Below, piece by piece: positions 6,873 to 14,198 of a stretch of 16,365 nt of DNA; within the stretch, counting starts at the first letter, position 1, and every line of letters begins with the position of its first letter. The translations under genes were made by a program, and so were the position numbers. The notes beneath the pieces are model-generated. The model did not search any database. It had not been told where the DNA came from and saw nothing but the letters and a program-made list of their open reading frames with translations. The stretch comes from an uncultured Oscillibacter sp. (GTDB taxonomy: Bacteria; Bacillota; Clostridia; Oscillospirales; Oscillospiraceae), in contig CAJUOD010000063.1 in the NCBI GenBank assembly GCA_910587875.1, positions 1 to 16,365 on the forward strand. Reading direction: 5' to 3'.

Positions 6873-6901
6873 TTTACAGGTTTTTTGATTTGTGGTAAAA
6901 T
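6873..6901 (+). promoter_or_regulatory. Promoter of the FtsW/RodA-family gene
   Basis: -35 TTTACA (6873-6878), a 17-base spacer, and -10 TAAAAT (6896-6901), preceded by TGG (an extended -10). It starts a short leader of about 35 bases before the ATG at 6942. Confidence 0.85.
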
Positions 6902-6941
6902 ACCTTGTTCCCGTACAAGCCCGAATTCCAAGGAGCGTATC

Positions 6942-8129
6942 ATGCTGAACCGACTGAAAGACACCCTGGCGGACTTCATCCAGCAGGCCGATCTGGTGCT
7001 GCTGGGCCTTTGCTGCGCCGCCACGCTGTACGGCATCGCGCTGGTCTTCAGCGCCACCCGGTACCTGGCCCCCGATACGGGCACCCGGCGGATGATCATC
7101 CAATGCGCCGCCCTGGGCCTGGGGGTCTGCGTGTACATCTTCTTCTCCATGCTGGACCTGGAGTCCATCACCCGGAAGTGGAAGTGGATCCTGGCCTTCA
7201 ACGTCATCTTCATTCTCCTGCTGAAAACGCCCCTGGGCGTGGCGGGCAACACCGGAAACCGGGCCTGGCTGAAATTCCCCCTGATCCCCTTCCAGATCGG
7301 CCCCGCCGAGGTGGTGAAGATCACCTTCGTCCTGCTGCTGGCCAAGCAGATCGAGTGGCTCTGGGAGGAGAAGGAGGATTTGAAGTCCTTCGGCTCCGCC
7401 TTCTTTGTGGCGGGGCACACCCTGGGCATCTGCGCGCTGTACTTTGTGGTCTCCCACGACATGGGCAACGCCCTGGTCTTCCTGTTCATCTTCCTCTGCA
7501 TGGCCTATGTGGCCGGGTTCGCCCTGCGGTGGTTCTTCCTGCTGTTCGCCGGGGCCGGGGGCGTCATCGCCGCCGTGCTGCTGCTGGACCTGGTGCCGGA
7601 TAACATGAAGTACATGCTGAACCGCTTCATCGTCCTCTTCGACCACGGCTTCGACCCCCAGGGGACGGGCTGGCAGCAGACCCGGAGCCTGCTGGCCCTA
7701 GGCTCCGGCGGCCTCTTCGGCCAGGGCTACCTGAACGGGTCCCTGACCCAAAGCGGCAGCTGGTCTCTCCCGGCGAAGCAGACGGACCTGATCTTCTCCG
7801 CCACGGGGGAGGAGCTGGGCTTCGTGGGCTGCGTCGTCATCATGGTGCTGCTGGCAGCCATCATTTTCCGGGTGCTGCTGGTGGCCCGGCGGGCCAAGAC
7901 GCCCTTTTACCGCTACGTCTGCGTGGGCATGGCCTCTATCCTGATTTTCCAGACGGTCATTAACATCGGGATGTGCCTCTTCGTCATGCCCACCATCGGC
8001 ATCACCCTGCCCTTTTTCAGCTACGGGGGGTCCTCCATCGTCACCCTGTACATGGCCATGGGCGTGGTCTCGGGCATCAAAAAGCGCTCTCCCGAGATGC
8101 GCAGGGTGGCAAGGTCGCCCCTGCGGTGA
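6942..8129 (+). CDS. FtsW/RodA/SpoVE family peptidoglycan glycosyltransferase
   Basis: A polytopic membrane protein (395 residues, about ten hydrophobic segments) of the SEDS family, which polymerises lipid II into glycan strands together with a class B PBP. Visible family marks are GNTGNRAWL (near 102-110), the IGPAEVVKI helix start, HDMGNAL (near 172-178), and a long outer loop ending in QTRSLLALGSGGLFGQG. KQTDLIFSATGEELGFVG follows, with Asp282 at the position of the essential aspartate of RodA/FtsW, and then the C-terminal LPFFSYGGSS. The start is ATG 6942, with CAAGGAG 6 bases upstream; the frame stays open back to 6849, but that part overlaps the promoter. Whether it acts in elongation, division or sporulation cannot be told without knowing its partner PBP. 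None is adjacent. Confidence 0.93.
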   Translation: MLNRLKDTLADFIQQADLVLLGLCCAATLYGIALVFSATRYLAPDTGTRRMIIQCAALGLGVCVYIFFSMLDLESITRKWKWILAFNVIFILLLKTPLGVAGNTGNRAWLKFPLIPFQIGPAEVVKITFVLLLAKQIEWLWEEKEDLKSFGSAFFVAGHTLGICALYFVVSHDMGNALVFLFIFLCMAYVAGFALRWFFLLFAGAGGVIAAVLLLDLVPDNMKYMLNRFIVLFDHGFDPQGTGWQQTRSLLALGSGGLFGQGYLNGSLTQSGSWSLPAKQTDLIFSATGEELGFVGCVVIMVLLAAIIFRVLLVARRAKTPFYRYVCVGMASILIFQTVINIGMCLFVMPTIGITLPFFSYGGSSIVTLYMAMGVVSGIKKRSPEMRRVARSPLR

Positions 8130-8142
8130 GGAGGTATTCACT

Positions 8143-8568
8143 ATGGATATGATCGCTGGCCTTCAAAGCAAACACAACAGCGAGGCCTACCAGCTGCTCC
8201 TCCTGCTGGAACAGCGCTCTGGGGAATCGGATGAGCTCTACGGCTGCTTTGAGGATTTCATTGGCCTCCTGAACAGCAAAAGTACCTTCGTCCAAGTCCG
8301 AGGCTTCCGCCTGGCCTGCGCCCAGGCGCGGTGGGATACGGAGAGGCGGCTTGAACAAAACCTGGACGTGCTCCTTGCCGCGCTGTACACCGCGAAGCCC
8401 ACGGCGGTTCGGCAGTGCCTGGCGGCGCTCCAAAATGTCCTCCGCTGGAGGCCGGAGCTGGCCGGGAAGATAGTGACCGGGCTGGATGAAATCGATCTGA
8501 GCAGATACAAGGACTCTATGCGGCCGCTGATCGAGAAGGATATGGCGGAGCTGAGGGCGTCTCTGTAA
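8143..8568 (+). CDS. Small HEAT-like all-helical protein of unknown function
   Basis: A 141-residue cytoplasmic protein with no signal or membrane segment. It is almost entirely helical by composition. Two similar helical hairpins can be seen at about 31-62 and 72-104, each with a conserved-looking VRxxxLxxxQ/A register (FVQVRGFRLACAQ and AVRQCLAALQNVL), as in HEAT or armadillo repeats. Similar short clostridial proteins have, as far as I recall, been labelled SufBD-like, but nothing here resembles an Fe-S scaffold. The ATG at 8143 has GAGGAGGT 7 bases upstream. It starts 13 bases after the SEDS polymerase gene and ends at a strong terminator, so the two form an operon. Its codon use is less GC-biased than its neighbours. 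A protein-protein adaptor role is a guess. Confidence 0.8.
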   Translation: MDMIAGLQSKHNSEAYQLLLLLEQRSGESDELYGCFEDFIGLLNSKSTFVQVRGFRLACAQARWDTERRLEQNLDVLLAALYTAKPTAVRQCLAALQNVLRWRPELAGKIVTGLDEIDLSRYKDSMRPLIEKDMAELRASL

Positions 8569-8578
8569 AGCTTTAAAT

Positions 8579-8608
8579 GCCGCCCCGGAAACCGGGGCGG
8601 CGGTTTTT
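8579..8608 (+). terminator. Intrinsic terminator after the HEAT-like gene
   Basis: A perfect 10-bp stem GCCGCCCCGG/CCGGGGCGGC (8579-8588 with 8592-8601) with an AAA loop, followed by GGTTTTT. It ends the SEDS/HEAT-like operon. Confidence 0.92.
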
Positions 8609-8674
8609 CGCATAATTTCAAGGAATGGGAAAACACTACTCCCGTACCAATTCATACAGGAGGACGATTTTCCT

Positions 8675-9658
8675 ATGAAACACCATCTGACAAGAGCCGC
8701 CGCCCTGCTGGTCCTGACGGCGGTGCTGCTGACCGGCAGCGCCTCGGCGCTGTTCGGCAAGAAAACCGAAGAGGCCCCTCCGGAGGGCGCGCCCCAGGTC
8801 TGGGACCTGGAGATTCGGACCTACCGGGATATCCCCGGCCAGGGCGAGTTCCTGGCCTCGGACCCGGAGGGGGACGAGATGACCTTCGCCCTGGCGGACG
8901 AGCCCCGGAAGGGCGTGGTGGTCATTGAGGGCAACGCCTTCACCTACACGCCGGACGAGGGCATCACCGGCTCGGACCGCTTCACCTACACGGCCACGGA
9001 CAGCCAGGGCCACACCTCGGCCCCGGCCAAGGTCACCGTAACCATCGACAAAACCCGCTCCGGCGTGGACTACGCCGACACCAAGGACAGCCCCGCCGCC
9101 CGGGCCGCCCAGACCCTGGCGGAGAAGGGCATCTTCACCGGCGGGAAAATCGGGGATTTCTACTACTTCCAGCCCGACCAGCCAGTGAGCCGCAGCGAGT
9201 TCCTGGCCATGGCCCTGGAGACGGCGGGCCGGGAGGTCACCAGCGTCACCATGACGGGCTTCTGTGACGACCCCGTCATTCCTACCTGGGCCAAGGCCTA
9301 CGCCGCCGCCGGAGCGGCGGACGGGGTCATCCGGGGCAGCTCCACCGCCGAGGGCGTGGCCTTCCGAGGAGACGAGACCGTCACCTTCAACGAGGCCGCC
9401 ACCATCCTGGACCGGGTGCTGGACCTGGGGGACGTGGACCTGGACGTGTGGTACGCGGACCGGGGCGCGGCTCCCTCCTGGGCGGCCCAGGCCGTGGGCA
9501 ACATGGAGGCCGTCAGCGTTCTCTCCGCCGGGAGCTTCGGCAGCCAGTCCATGGAGCAGGCGGTGACCCGGGCCGACGCGGCCCAGATGCTGGAGGCCGC
9601 CGGCATCCTGCTGGAGGGCGGCGAGGAGCCCAAGGGCCTCTTCGGCTGGCTGGCATAA
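8675..9658 (+). CDS. Secreted protein with cadherin/Ig-like domain and SLH-like modules
   Basis: A 327-residue exported protein. Residues 1-25 are a signal peptide (KHHLTR, a hydrophobic core, then a cut after SASA). Residues about 44-124 form a bacterial Ig/cadherin-like domain, with DPEGDEMTFAL (63-73), FTYTPDEGITGSDRFTYTATDSQG (89-112) and a final VTVTI strand. Residues about 131-312 hold three SLH-like units: YADTKDSPAARAAQTLAEKGIFTGG, then DPVIPTWAKAYAAAGAADGVIRG, then WYADRGAAPSWAAQAVGNMEAVSVL. The second and third are diverged. SLH modules normally bind pyruvylated secondary cell-wall polymers, so surface display is likely. The ATG at 8675 has AGGAGG 11 bases upstream. No clear promoter was found in 8609-8674. 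The short LFG motif recurs near both ends (26-28 and 322-324); its significance is unknown. Confidence 0.85.
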   Translation: MKHHLTRAAALLVLTAVLLTGSASALFGKKTEEAPPEGAPQVWDLEIRTYRDIPGQGEFLASDPEGDEMTFALADEPRKGVVVIEGNAFTYTPDEGITGSDRFTYTATDSQGHTSAPAKVTVTIDKTRSGVDYADTKDSPAARAAQTLAEKGIFTGGKIGDFYYFQPDQPVSRSEFLAMALETAGREVTSVTMTGFCDDPVIPTWAKAYAAAGAADGVIRGSSTAEGVAFRGDETVTFNEAATILDRVLDLGDVDLDVWYADRGAAPSWAAQAVGNMEAVSVLSAGSFGSQSMEQAVTRADAAQMLEAAGILLEGGEEPKGLFGWLA

Positions 9659-9684
9659 GCCCCCCTCCCTCCCATATGGAGAAC

Positions 9685-9734
9685 GTCCCGCCGGAGTATC
9701 CGGCGGGACTTCCCGCGCCGCCAGGCGTTTTTTT
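9685..9734 (+). terminator. Terminator after the first SLH-protein gene
   Basis: A perfect 10-bp stem GTCCCGCCGG/CCGGCGGGAC (9685-9694 with 9700-9709) is followed, after a second short CGCC/GGCG hairpin, by TTTTTTT (9728-9734). Termination probably uses the second hairpin or the pair together. Confidence 0.75.
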
Positions 9735-9770
9735 GTGTCGTTTGTCGAAAACGGGCACCATCCCTTGTGT

Positions 9771-9790
9771 CTGTAACAAAGATGTAACAT
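9771..9790 (+). promoter_or_regulatory. Direct repeat with 11-bp period, possible response-regulator site
   Basis: TGTAAC occurs at 9772-9777 and 9783-9788, exactly one helical turn (11 bp) apart, about 20 bases upstream of the -35 box of the second SLH gene. This layout is that of OmpR/PhoB-family binding sites. The first copy, CTGTAAC, resembles a Pho box half (CTGTCAT), and the reverse strand gives TTACA-type repeats as in Bacillus PhoP boxes. Assignment to phosphate control is inference. Confidence 0.45.
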
Positions 9791-9808
9791 ACAAATTGTG
9801 GTTTGGGC

Positions 9809-9837
9809 TTGCAAGCGGGGAGAAAATGCCTTACAAT
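9809..9837 (+). promoter_or_regulatory. Promoter of the second SLH-protein gene
   Basis: -35 TTGCAA (9809-9814), a 17-base spacer and -10 TACAAT (9832-9837). The leader of about 45 bases contains a GGGCC/GGCCC hairpin (9846-9861). Confidence 0.8.
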
Positions 9838-9890
9838 AGGGCTTGGGCCTCTCGGGGCCCGAACTCTGAAATGAAACGAGGTGCGCGCAT

Positions 9891-11027
9891 ATGAAAAAGA
9901 CGCTGGCCGCTTTTCTCCTGGCTCTGACCCTGCTGACAGGCGGCGCCGCCGCCTTCTCCGACGTGGACGGGGGGCTGTACTATGCCGCGCCCATCGCCTG
10001 GGCCGTGGAGCGGGGCATCACCACCGGGACCTCCGAGGACACCTTCTCCCCCGACGCCCTGTGTTCCCAGGGACAGATTCTCACCTTCCTCTGGCGGGCC
10101 GCCGGGTCCCCGGAGGCGGACGAGGAAATCCTCCCCCCCAGCCTGACGCCGGACGCCGTCAGCCCCAGCTTCCGCAAGGCCGTGGCCTGGGCCTACCAGG
10201 CGGGCATTTTGGGCGGCTCGGCCTGGCGGGTGGACTCCGCCGCTCCCTGCGGCCGGGGAATGGCCATGAGCTTCCTCTGGCGCTACGCCGGGTCTCCGGA
10301 GGCCAGCGCCCCCTGCGTCTTCACCGACGTGGCTCCCGCCGCGGACTACGCCCAGGCCGTGGCCTGGGCCGTAGAGAGCGGCATCACCTCCGGCACCTCC
10401 GAAACCACCTTCTCCCCCGATGAGCCCTGCACCCGGGGGCAGATTGCCACCTTCCTCTACCGCTGCCTGAACGAGACCGTGGAAAAGGTCCCCCTGCCGG
10501 TGGACCCGGTTCCCCAGGCCCCCGCCGACCCCGAACCGGAGGAGAAGGCCCAGCCCATACGGACCTACACCGGGACGGGCACGGCCCGCTCCCTGGGGCT
10601 GGACGGCAGCGAGTTCACCAGTACGGGCGAGTACGAGGCGGACGTCACCGTGGACGTCTACACCCCCTACGAGGCGGTGTTCACCGTCAAAACCCCCTTC
10701 CCCCTGTACCAGGCCTGCGCCTACACCGTCCGGTTCGAGGACCCCGACAGCCCGGGGAAGGGCTACCACTTCACCTGCCTCCGGCAGGACGAGGCGTTTT
10801 CCGACATCCTCCCCTGGGTGGGAGAGCCCTTCCAATTCCGCTTCTCCGACATGTCCGGGGAACAGGCCGACTACGCCGCCGCCCTCCAGGAGGAGGGCCG
10901 GACGGACGGCGTCCTCTCCTGGCGGGTCGTCTTCACCAACGGGCCGGGCAACTTTACCTACGGCCTTCTGGAGGGGCTCCAGCTGAGCTGCCAGGTGGAC
11001 TCCAACCAGACCTCCGCTTCCAAGTAA
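9891..11027 (+). CDS. Secreted SLH-domain protein with C-terminal beta-rich domain
   Basis: A 378-residue surface protein. The signal peptide is residues 1-21 (MKKTLAAFLLALTLLTGGAA). Three SLH modules follow at once: about 21-73 (FSDVDGGLYYAAPIAWAVERG... TTGTSEDTFSPDALCSQGQI), 92-135 (a shortened copy that lacks the FSPD part) and 142-193 (FTDVAPAADYAQAVAWAVESG... TFSPDEPCTRGQI). The repeated tail FLWRxAGSPEA closes the first two. A proline/acid-rich linker (198-222) leads to a beta-rich domain (223-370) that I do not recognise. SLH-type anchoring to the cell wall is expected from the family; the role of the C-terminal domain is unknown. The ATG at 9891 is preceded by GAGGTG. The gene has its own promoter and terminator and so is monocistronic. 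Confidence 0.9.
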   Translation: MKKTLAAFLLALTLLTGGAAAFSDVDGGLYYAAPIAWAVERGITTGTSEDTFSPDALCSQGQILTFLWRAAGSPEADEEILPPSLTPDAVSPSFRKAVAWAYQAGILGGSAWRVDSAAPCGRGMAMSFLWRYAGSPEASAPCVFTDVAPAADYAQAVAWAVESGITSGTSETTFSPDEPCTRGQIATFLYRCLNETVEKVPLPVDPVPQAPADPEPEEKAQPIRTYTGTGTARSLGLDGSEFTSTGEYEADVTVDVYTPYEAVFTVKTPFPLYQACAYTVRFEDPDSPGKGYHFTCLRQDEAFSDILPWVGEPFQFRFSDMSGEQADYAAALQEEGRTDGVLSWRVVFTNGPGNFTYGLLEGLQLSCQVDSNQTSASK

Positions 11028-11039
11028 GACCGATATAAA

Positions 11040-11075
11040 AAATGGCTGTGCCGGAAGGCACAGCCATTTCTTTTT
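11040..11075. terminator. Bidirectional terminator between the SLH gene and the aminopeptidase gene
   Basis: A perfect 13-bp stem AAATGGCTGTGCC/GGCACAGCCATTT (11040-11052 with 11057-11069) with a GGAA loop. T-rich sequence follows on both strands (TCTTTTTATT on plus; TTTTTTATA on minus). It ends both convergent units. Confidence 0.92.
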
Positions 11076-12480
11076 ATTCCTCCGCCTGGAAGACCGCCCG
11101 CATGCCCTTGTAGGTCTCGTAGCAGTCCAGCTTGCTCACCGTCTCAAAGGGAGCGTGCATGCTCAGCACCGGGACCCCGGCGTCCAGGGTGTTGATGTTC
11201 CGGTTCGCCATATACATGGCCACGGTGCCGCCGCCTCCGGCGTCCACCTTGCCCAGCTCGGAGATCTGCCAGACGACCCCCGCCCGGTCGAAGAGCCGCC
11301 GGACGTAGGCCACGGTTTCCGCGTCCGCGTCGGAGGCCCCGGACTTGCCCCGGGCCCCGGTGTACTTGCAGAGGCCGACGCCGTAGTTGATCTGAGACTC
11401 GTTCCGCTTCTCAAACACGTCGGGGTAGTTGGGGTCATAGGCCGCCGTCACGTCGGCGCTGAGGCAGAAGGACTTGGCAAAACACCTCCGGAGGGCCACA
11501 TCCTGGGCGGCGCACAGGTCCTCCAGGAAGGTGTCGAAGGCGGCGGACTGCATGCCCGTCACGCCGTCGGAGCCGATCTCCTCCTTGTCCGCCAGGATGC
11601 ACACGGCGGTCTTCGCCGGGGTCTCCTCCAGGTCCAGCAGGGCTTTCAGGGCGGCGTAGGCGCAGACCCGGTCGTCGTGTCCGTAGGCCCCGATGAGGGA
11701 GCGGTCCAGGCCGATGTCGCAGGCCTTCACCGCCGGTACGGCCTCCAGCTCGGCGGAGCTGAGGTCGTCCTCCGCAATGCCGTACTTCTCGTGGAGCAGC
11801 TTCATCACCGCCAGCTTCACCCGGCCGGACTCCTCCTCATCGCCGATGGGCTCGCTGCCCAGCAGCAGGTTCAGCGTCTCGCCGGGAATGGCCGTGGCCA
11901 GGGGCTTTTTGCCCTGCTCCTGGCCCAGATGGGGCAGCAGGTCCGTGATGACCAGCCGGGGCTCCCCCTCCTCCTCGCCGACGCGGACGGTCACCTTGGT
12001 CCCGTCCTTCAGAATCACCACGCCGTGGAGGGCCAGGGGGATGGTCACCCACTGGTACTTGCGGATGCCGCCGTAGTAGTGGGTCTTGAAATAGGCCAGC
12101 TCACTGTCCTCATAGAGGGGGTTGGGCTTCAGGTCCAGCCGGGGGGAGTCGATGTGGGCCGCCGCCAGCTGGACGCCCTCCGAGAGGGGCTTCCGCCCGA
12201 TGTGGGCCAGCATGACCGCCTTGCCCCGGTTGCAGTGATAGAGCTTGTCCCCGGGCTTCACGTCCATGCCCGGCGCGTAGGCCCGGTAGCCCCGCTCCTC
12301 CGCCAGGCGGAGGACCTCCGCCGCGCAGAGGCGCTCCGTCTTGCTCACGTCCAGGAAGCGCTTGTATCCGGCGCAGTAGTCCTCCATGGCCTTCCGGTCC
12401 GCATCGGTGAGAAGGTCGTAGCCGTTTTTCTTCGTGGAGAGGAGCTGCTTTTTCAGCTCCTTGTATTCGGATTTTTCCAT
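11074..12480 (-). CDS. M18 family zinc aminopeptidase
   Basis: A cytosolic metallo-aminopeptidase that removes N-terminal residues from peptides; the M18 family often prefers acidic or aliphatic residues and forms dodecamers. The 468 residues contain the full di-zinc site of the family: His109 in AAHIDSPRLDL, Asp269 in YGHDDRV, Glu300-Glu301 in ADKEEIGSDG (catalytic base and ligand), Asp343 in SADV and His442 in MHAPFE. The ATG at 12480 has AGGAGGT 8 bases upstream. It is the last gene of the minus-strand run, 16 bases after the Sua5-CoaE gene, and ends in the two-way terminator. The substrate is not known from the sequence. A peptide turnover role fits. Confidence 0.96.
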   Translation of the reverse strand: MEKSEYKELKKQLLSTKKNGYDLLTDADRKAMEDYCAGYKRFLDVSKTERLCAAEVLRLAEERGYRAYAPGMDVKPGDKLYHCNRGKAVMLAHIGRKPLSEGVQLAAAHIDSPRLDLKPNPLYEDSELAYFKTHYYGGIRKYQWVTIPLALHGVVILKDGTKVTVRVGEEEGEPRLVITDLLPHLGQEQGKKPLATAIPGETLNLLLGSEPIGDEEESGRVKLAVMKLLHEKYGIAEDDLSSAELEAVPAVKACDIGLDRSLIGAYGHDDRVCAYAALKALLDLEETPAKTAVCILADKEEIGSDGVTGMQSAAFDTFLEDLCAAQDVALRRCFAKSFCLSADVTAAYDPNYPDVFEKRNESQINYGVGLCKYTGARGKSGASDADAETVAYVRRLFDRAGVVWQISELGKVDAGGGGTVAMYMANRNINTLDAGVPVLSMHAPFETVSKLDCYETYKGMRAVFQAEE

Positions 12481-12496
12481 AAAATGTTACCTCCTA

Positions 12497-14158
12497 TTAT
12501 CCATGCCTTTTTTCCTCCTGGACGGCCTCCACCAGGCGCTCGAAGAACAGGTAGGCGTCCCGGCGGAACTCCTCCGGGGAGTCGCTGGCGTTGTTCAGCT
12601 CGCAGTCGCATTTGCCCCGGTAGTACTCGTCCTGCTTCTGGGCGCCGATGCGCAGGCGGGCGTACTGCTCCGTGATGTGGTCCCGGGCCATGATGCGCTT
12701 CACCCGCAGCTCCGTGGGGGCCGTCACCGCCACCGTGCGGTCACAGAGGCGGTCCAGGCCGCTCTCGAAGAGGTTGATGGCGTCCAGGGCGCAGAGGCCC
12801 TCCACGGCCTCCACCATGGCCTCCAGCTCCGGCAGGAGGAAGCGGTAGACGATGGTATTCAGCTGATCCAGCCGGTCCCGCTTGGCGAAGACCTCCTGGC
12901 CCAGCTTCTTCCGGTTCAGCTGCCCGTCGGCGGTGAAGACCCCGGGGAAGCGCACATTGATAGCGTTTTTGAAGTCCTCGCTGTCGTTCAGTACCTGGTG
13001 GTAGACCGCGTCACAGTCGATGACGCTTCCCCCCAGGTCCTGAATGGCCTGGAGGGCGCTGCTCTTCCCCGCGCCGGTGCCCCCGGTAACCCCCAGGATG
13101 ATCCGCTGGCTGTCCGCGTTGATGACATGGAAGCCCGCGGCCTTTTTCAGCCGGTTGCCGATGGCCAGGCCGAGCCCCCGGTTGTCCGGGCACTGGGCAT
13201 AGATCTCCTCCACCTCGCTGCTGTCGAAGCTCCGCAGGGCCTCAAAAACCCGCTGGGCCTGGATCTGCTTGTCGCTGCAGGGGCCCAGGGCCCGGACCAC
13301 CTGCTGGGGGAAGAGGTGGGCGTACTCGTCGAAGCAGATGACGCCCGTGCCCGGGCCCGCCCGCTCCGCGATCTTCCGGGCGGAGTTCATGGGGGAGCCG
13401 GTGACCACCGTCACCGGGGCCTTGGGGGCGTAGTGGCGGTACTTCATGCCCGGCGCGCCGGGGCGCTCCTCCGCGCGGAGGGAGGAAACCACGGCCCGGT
13501 CCACGTCCACGTGGCCGATGAGGCGCTCGATGTCCTCCACCGGCAGCCCGCCGGGGCGCAGGAGCCGGGGGGGCTCCCGGGTCAAATCCAGCACGGTGGA
13601 CTCCACGCCCACGGCGCAGGGCCCCCCGTCGATCACCATGTCGATCCGGCCCCCCACGTCCTCCAGCACGTCCTGGGCCGAGGTGCAGCTGGGCCGCCCG
13701 GAGGTGTTGGCGCTGGGGGCGGCGATGGCGAGCCCTGCCTCCCGGATGATGGCCAGGGTGACCGGGTGGTTGGGGCAGCGGACCCCCACGGTGTCCAGGC
13801 CCGCCGTGGTCTCGTCGGGCACCGTGGGCTGGCGCTTTAAGATCATGGTCAGGGGCCCCGGCCAGAACTTCCGCGCCAGGGTGTAGGCCACCGGGGGAAT
13901 GTCCGCGCAGTACCGGGGCAGCCACTGGGCCCCGGTGACGTGGAGGATCAGGGGGTTGTCCTGGGGCCGCCCCTTGACCTCGAAGATGCGCCGGACGGCG
14001 GCGGGGTTGGACCCGTCGGCCCCCAGGCCGTACACCGTCTCCGTGGGGATGCCCACCAGGCCCCCCTCCCGGAGGATCTTGGCGGCGGCGGAGATCTTGT
14101 CCTCGATCTCCTTCTGCTGTCCCTTGGTGTCCCGCAAGTCGTAATAAATCGTCTGCAT
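12497..14158 (-). CDS. tsaC-coaE: Fusion: threonylcarbamoyl-AMP synthase (Sua5/TsaC) plus dephospho-CoA kinase (CoaE)
   Basis: One 553-residue frame joins two enzymes. Residues 1-345 are a full Sua5: TETVYGLG (39-46), KGR (62-64), SANTSG (149-154) and a C-terminal Sua5 domain ending GLGLAIGNRLKKAAGFHVI. It makes threonylcarbamoyl-AMP from threonine, bicarbonate and ATP for t6A. Residues about 353-550 are CoaE, the last step of CoA synthesis: P-loop GGTGAGKS (359-366), DCDAVYH (381-387), DGQLNRKKLGQEVF (411-424), LFESGLD (463-469) and RD..TEQYARLRIGAQ (492-507). Only about seven residues separate the domains. No in-frame ATG, GTG or TTG lies near the join (about 13085-13140), so a separately started CoaE is unlikely. 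The start ATG 14158 has a weak GAGGCG site. It sits between prfA and the aminopeptidase gene. Sua5 next to prfA is common; the fusion is not, as far as I know. Confidence 0.92.
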   Translation of the reverse strand: MQTIYYDLRDTKGQQKEIEDKISAAAKILREGGLVGIPTETVYGLGADGSNPAAVRRIFEVKGRPQDNPLILHVTGAQWLPRYCADIPPVAYTLARKFWPGPLTMILKRQPTVPDETTAGLDTVGVRCPNHPVTLAIIREAGLAIAAPSANTSGRPSCTSAQDVLEDVGGRIDMVIDGGPCAVGVESTVLDLTREPPRLLRPGGLPVEDIERLIGHVDVDRAVVSSLRAEERPGAPGMKYRHYAPKAPVTVVTGSPMNSARKIAERAGPGTGVICFDEYAHLFPQQVVRALGPCSDKQIQAQRVFEALRSFDSSEVEEIYAQCPDNRGLGLAIGNRLKKAAGFHVINADSQRIILGVTGGTGAGKSSALQAIQDLGGSVIDCDAVYHQVLNDSEDFKNAINVRFPGVFTADGQLNRKKLGQEVFAKRDRLDQLNTIVYRFLLPELEAMVEAVEGLCALDAINLFESGLDRLCDRTVAVTAPTELRVKRIMARDHITEQYARLRIGAQKQDEYYRGKCDCELNNASDSPEEFRRDAYLFFERLVEAVQEEKRHG

Positions 14159-14184
14159 ACTCTTTCGCCTCTGTCTCTTTCCGG

Positions 14185-14198
14185 GCGGGTCGCCCCGC
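14185..14198 (-). other. Small GNRA-loop hairpin between prfA and the Sua5-CoaE gene
   Basis: On the minus strand GCGGG-GCGA-CCCGC forms a 5-bp stem closed by a GNRA-type tetraloop, starting in the prfA stop codon. There is no T-run, so it is not a terminator. A role in message stability is possible. Confidence 0.35.
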
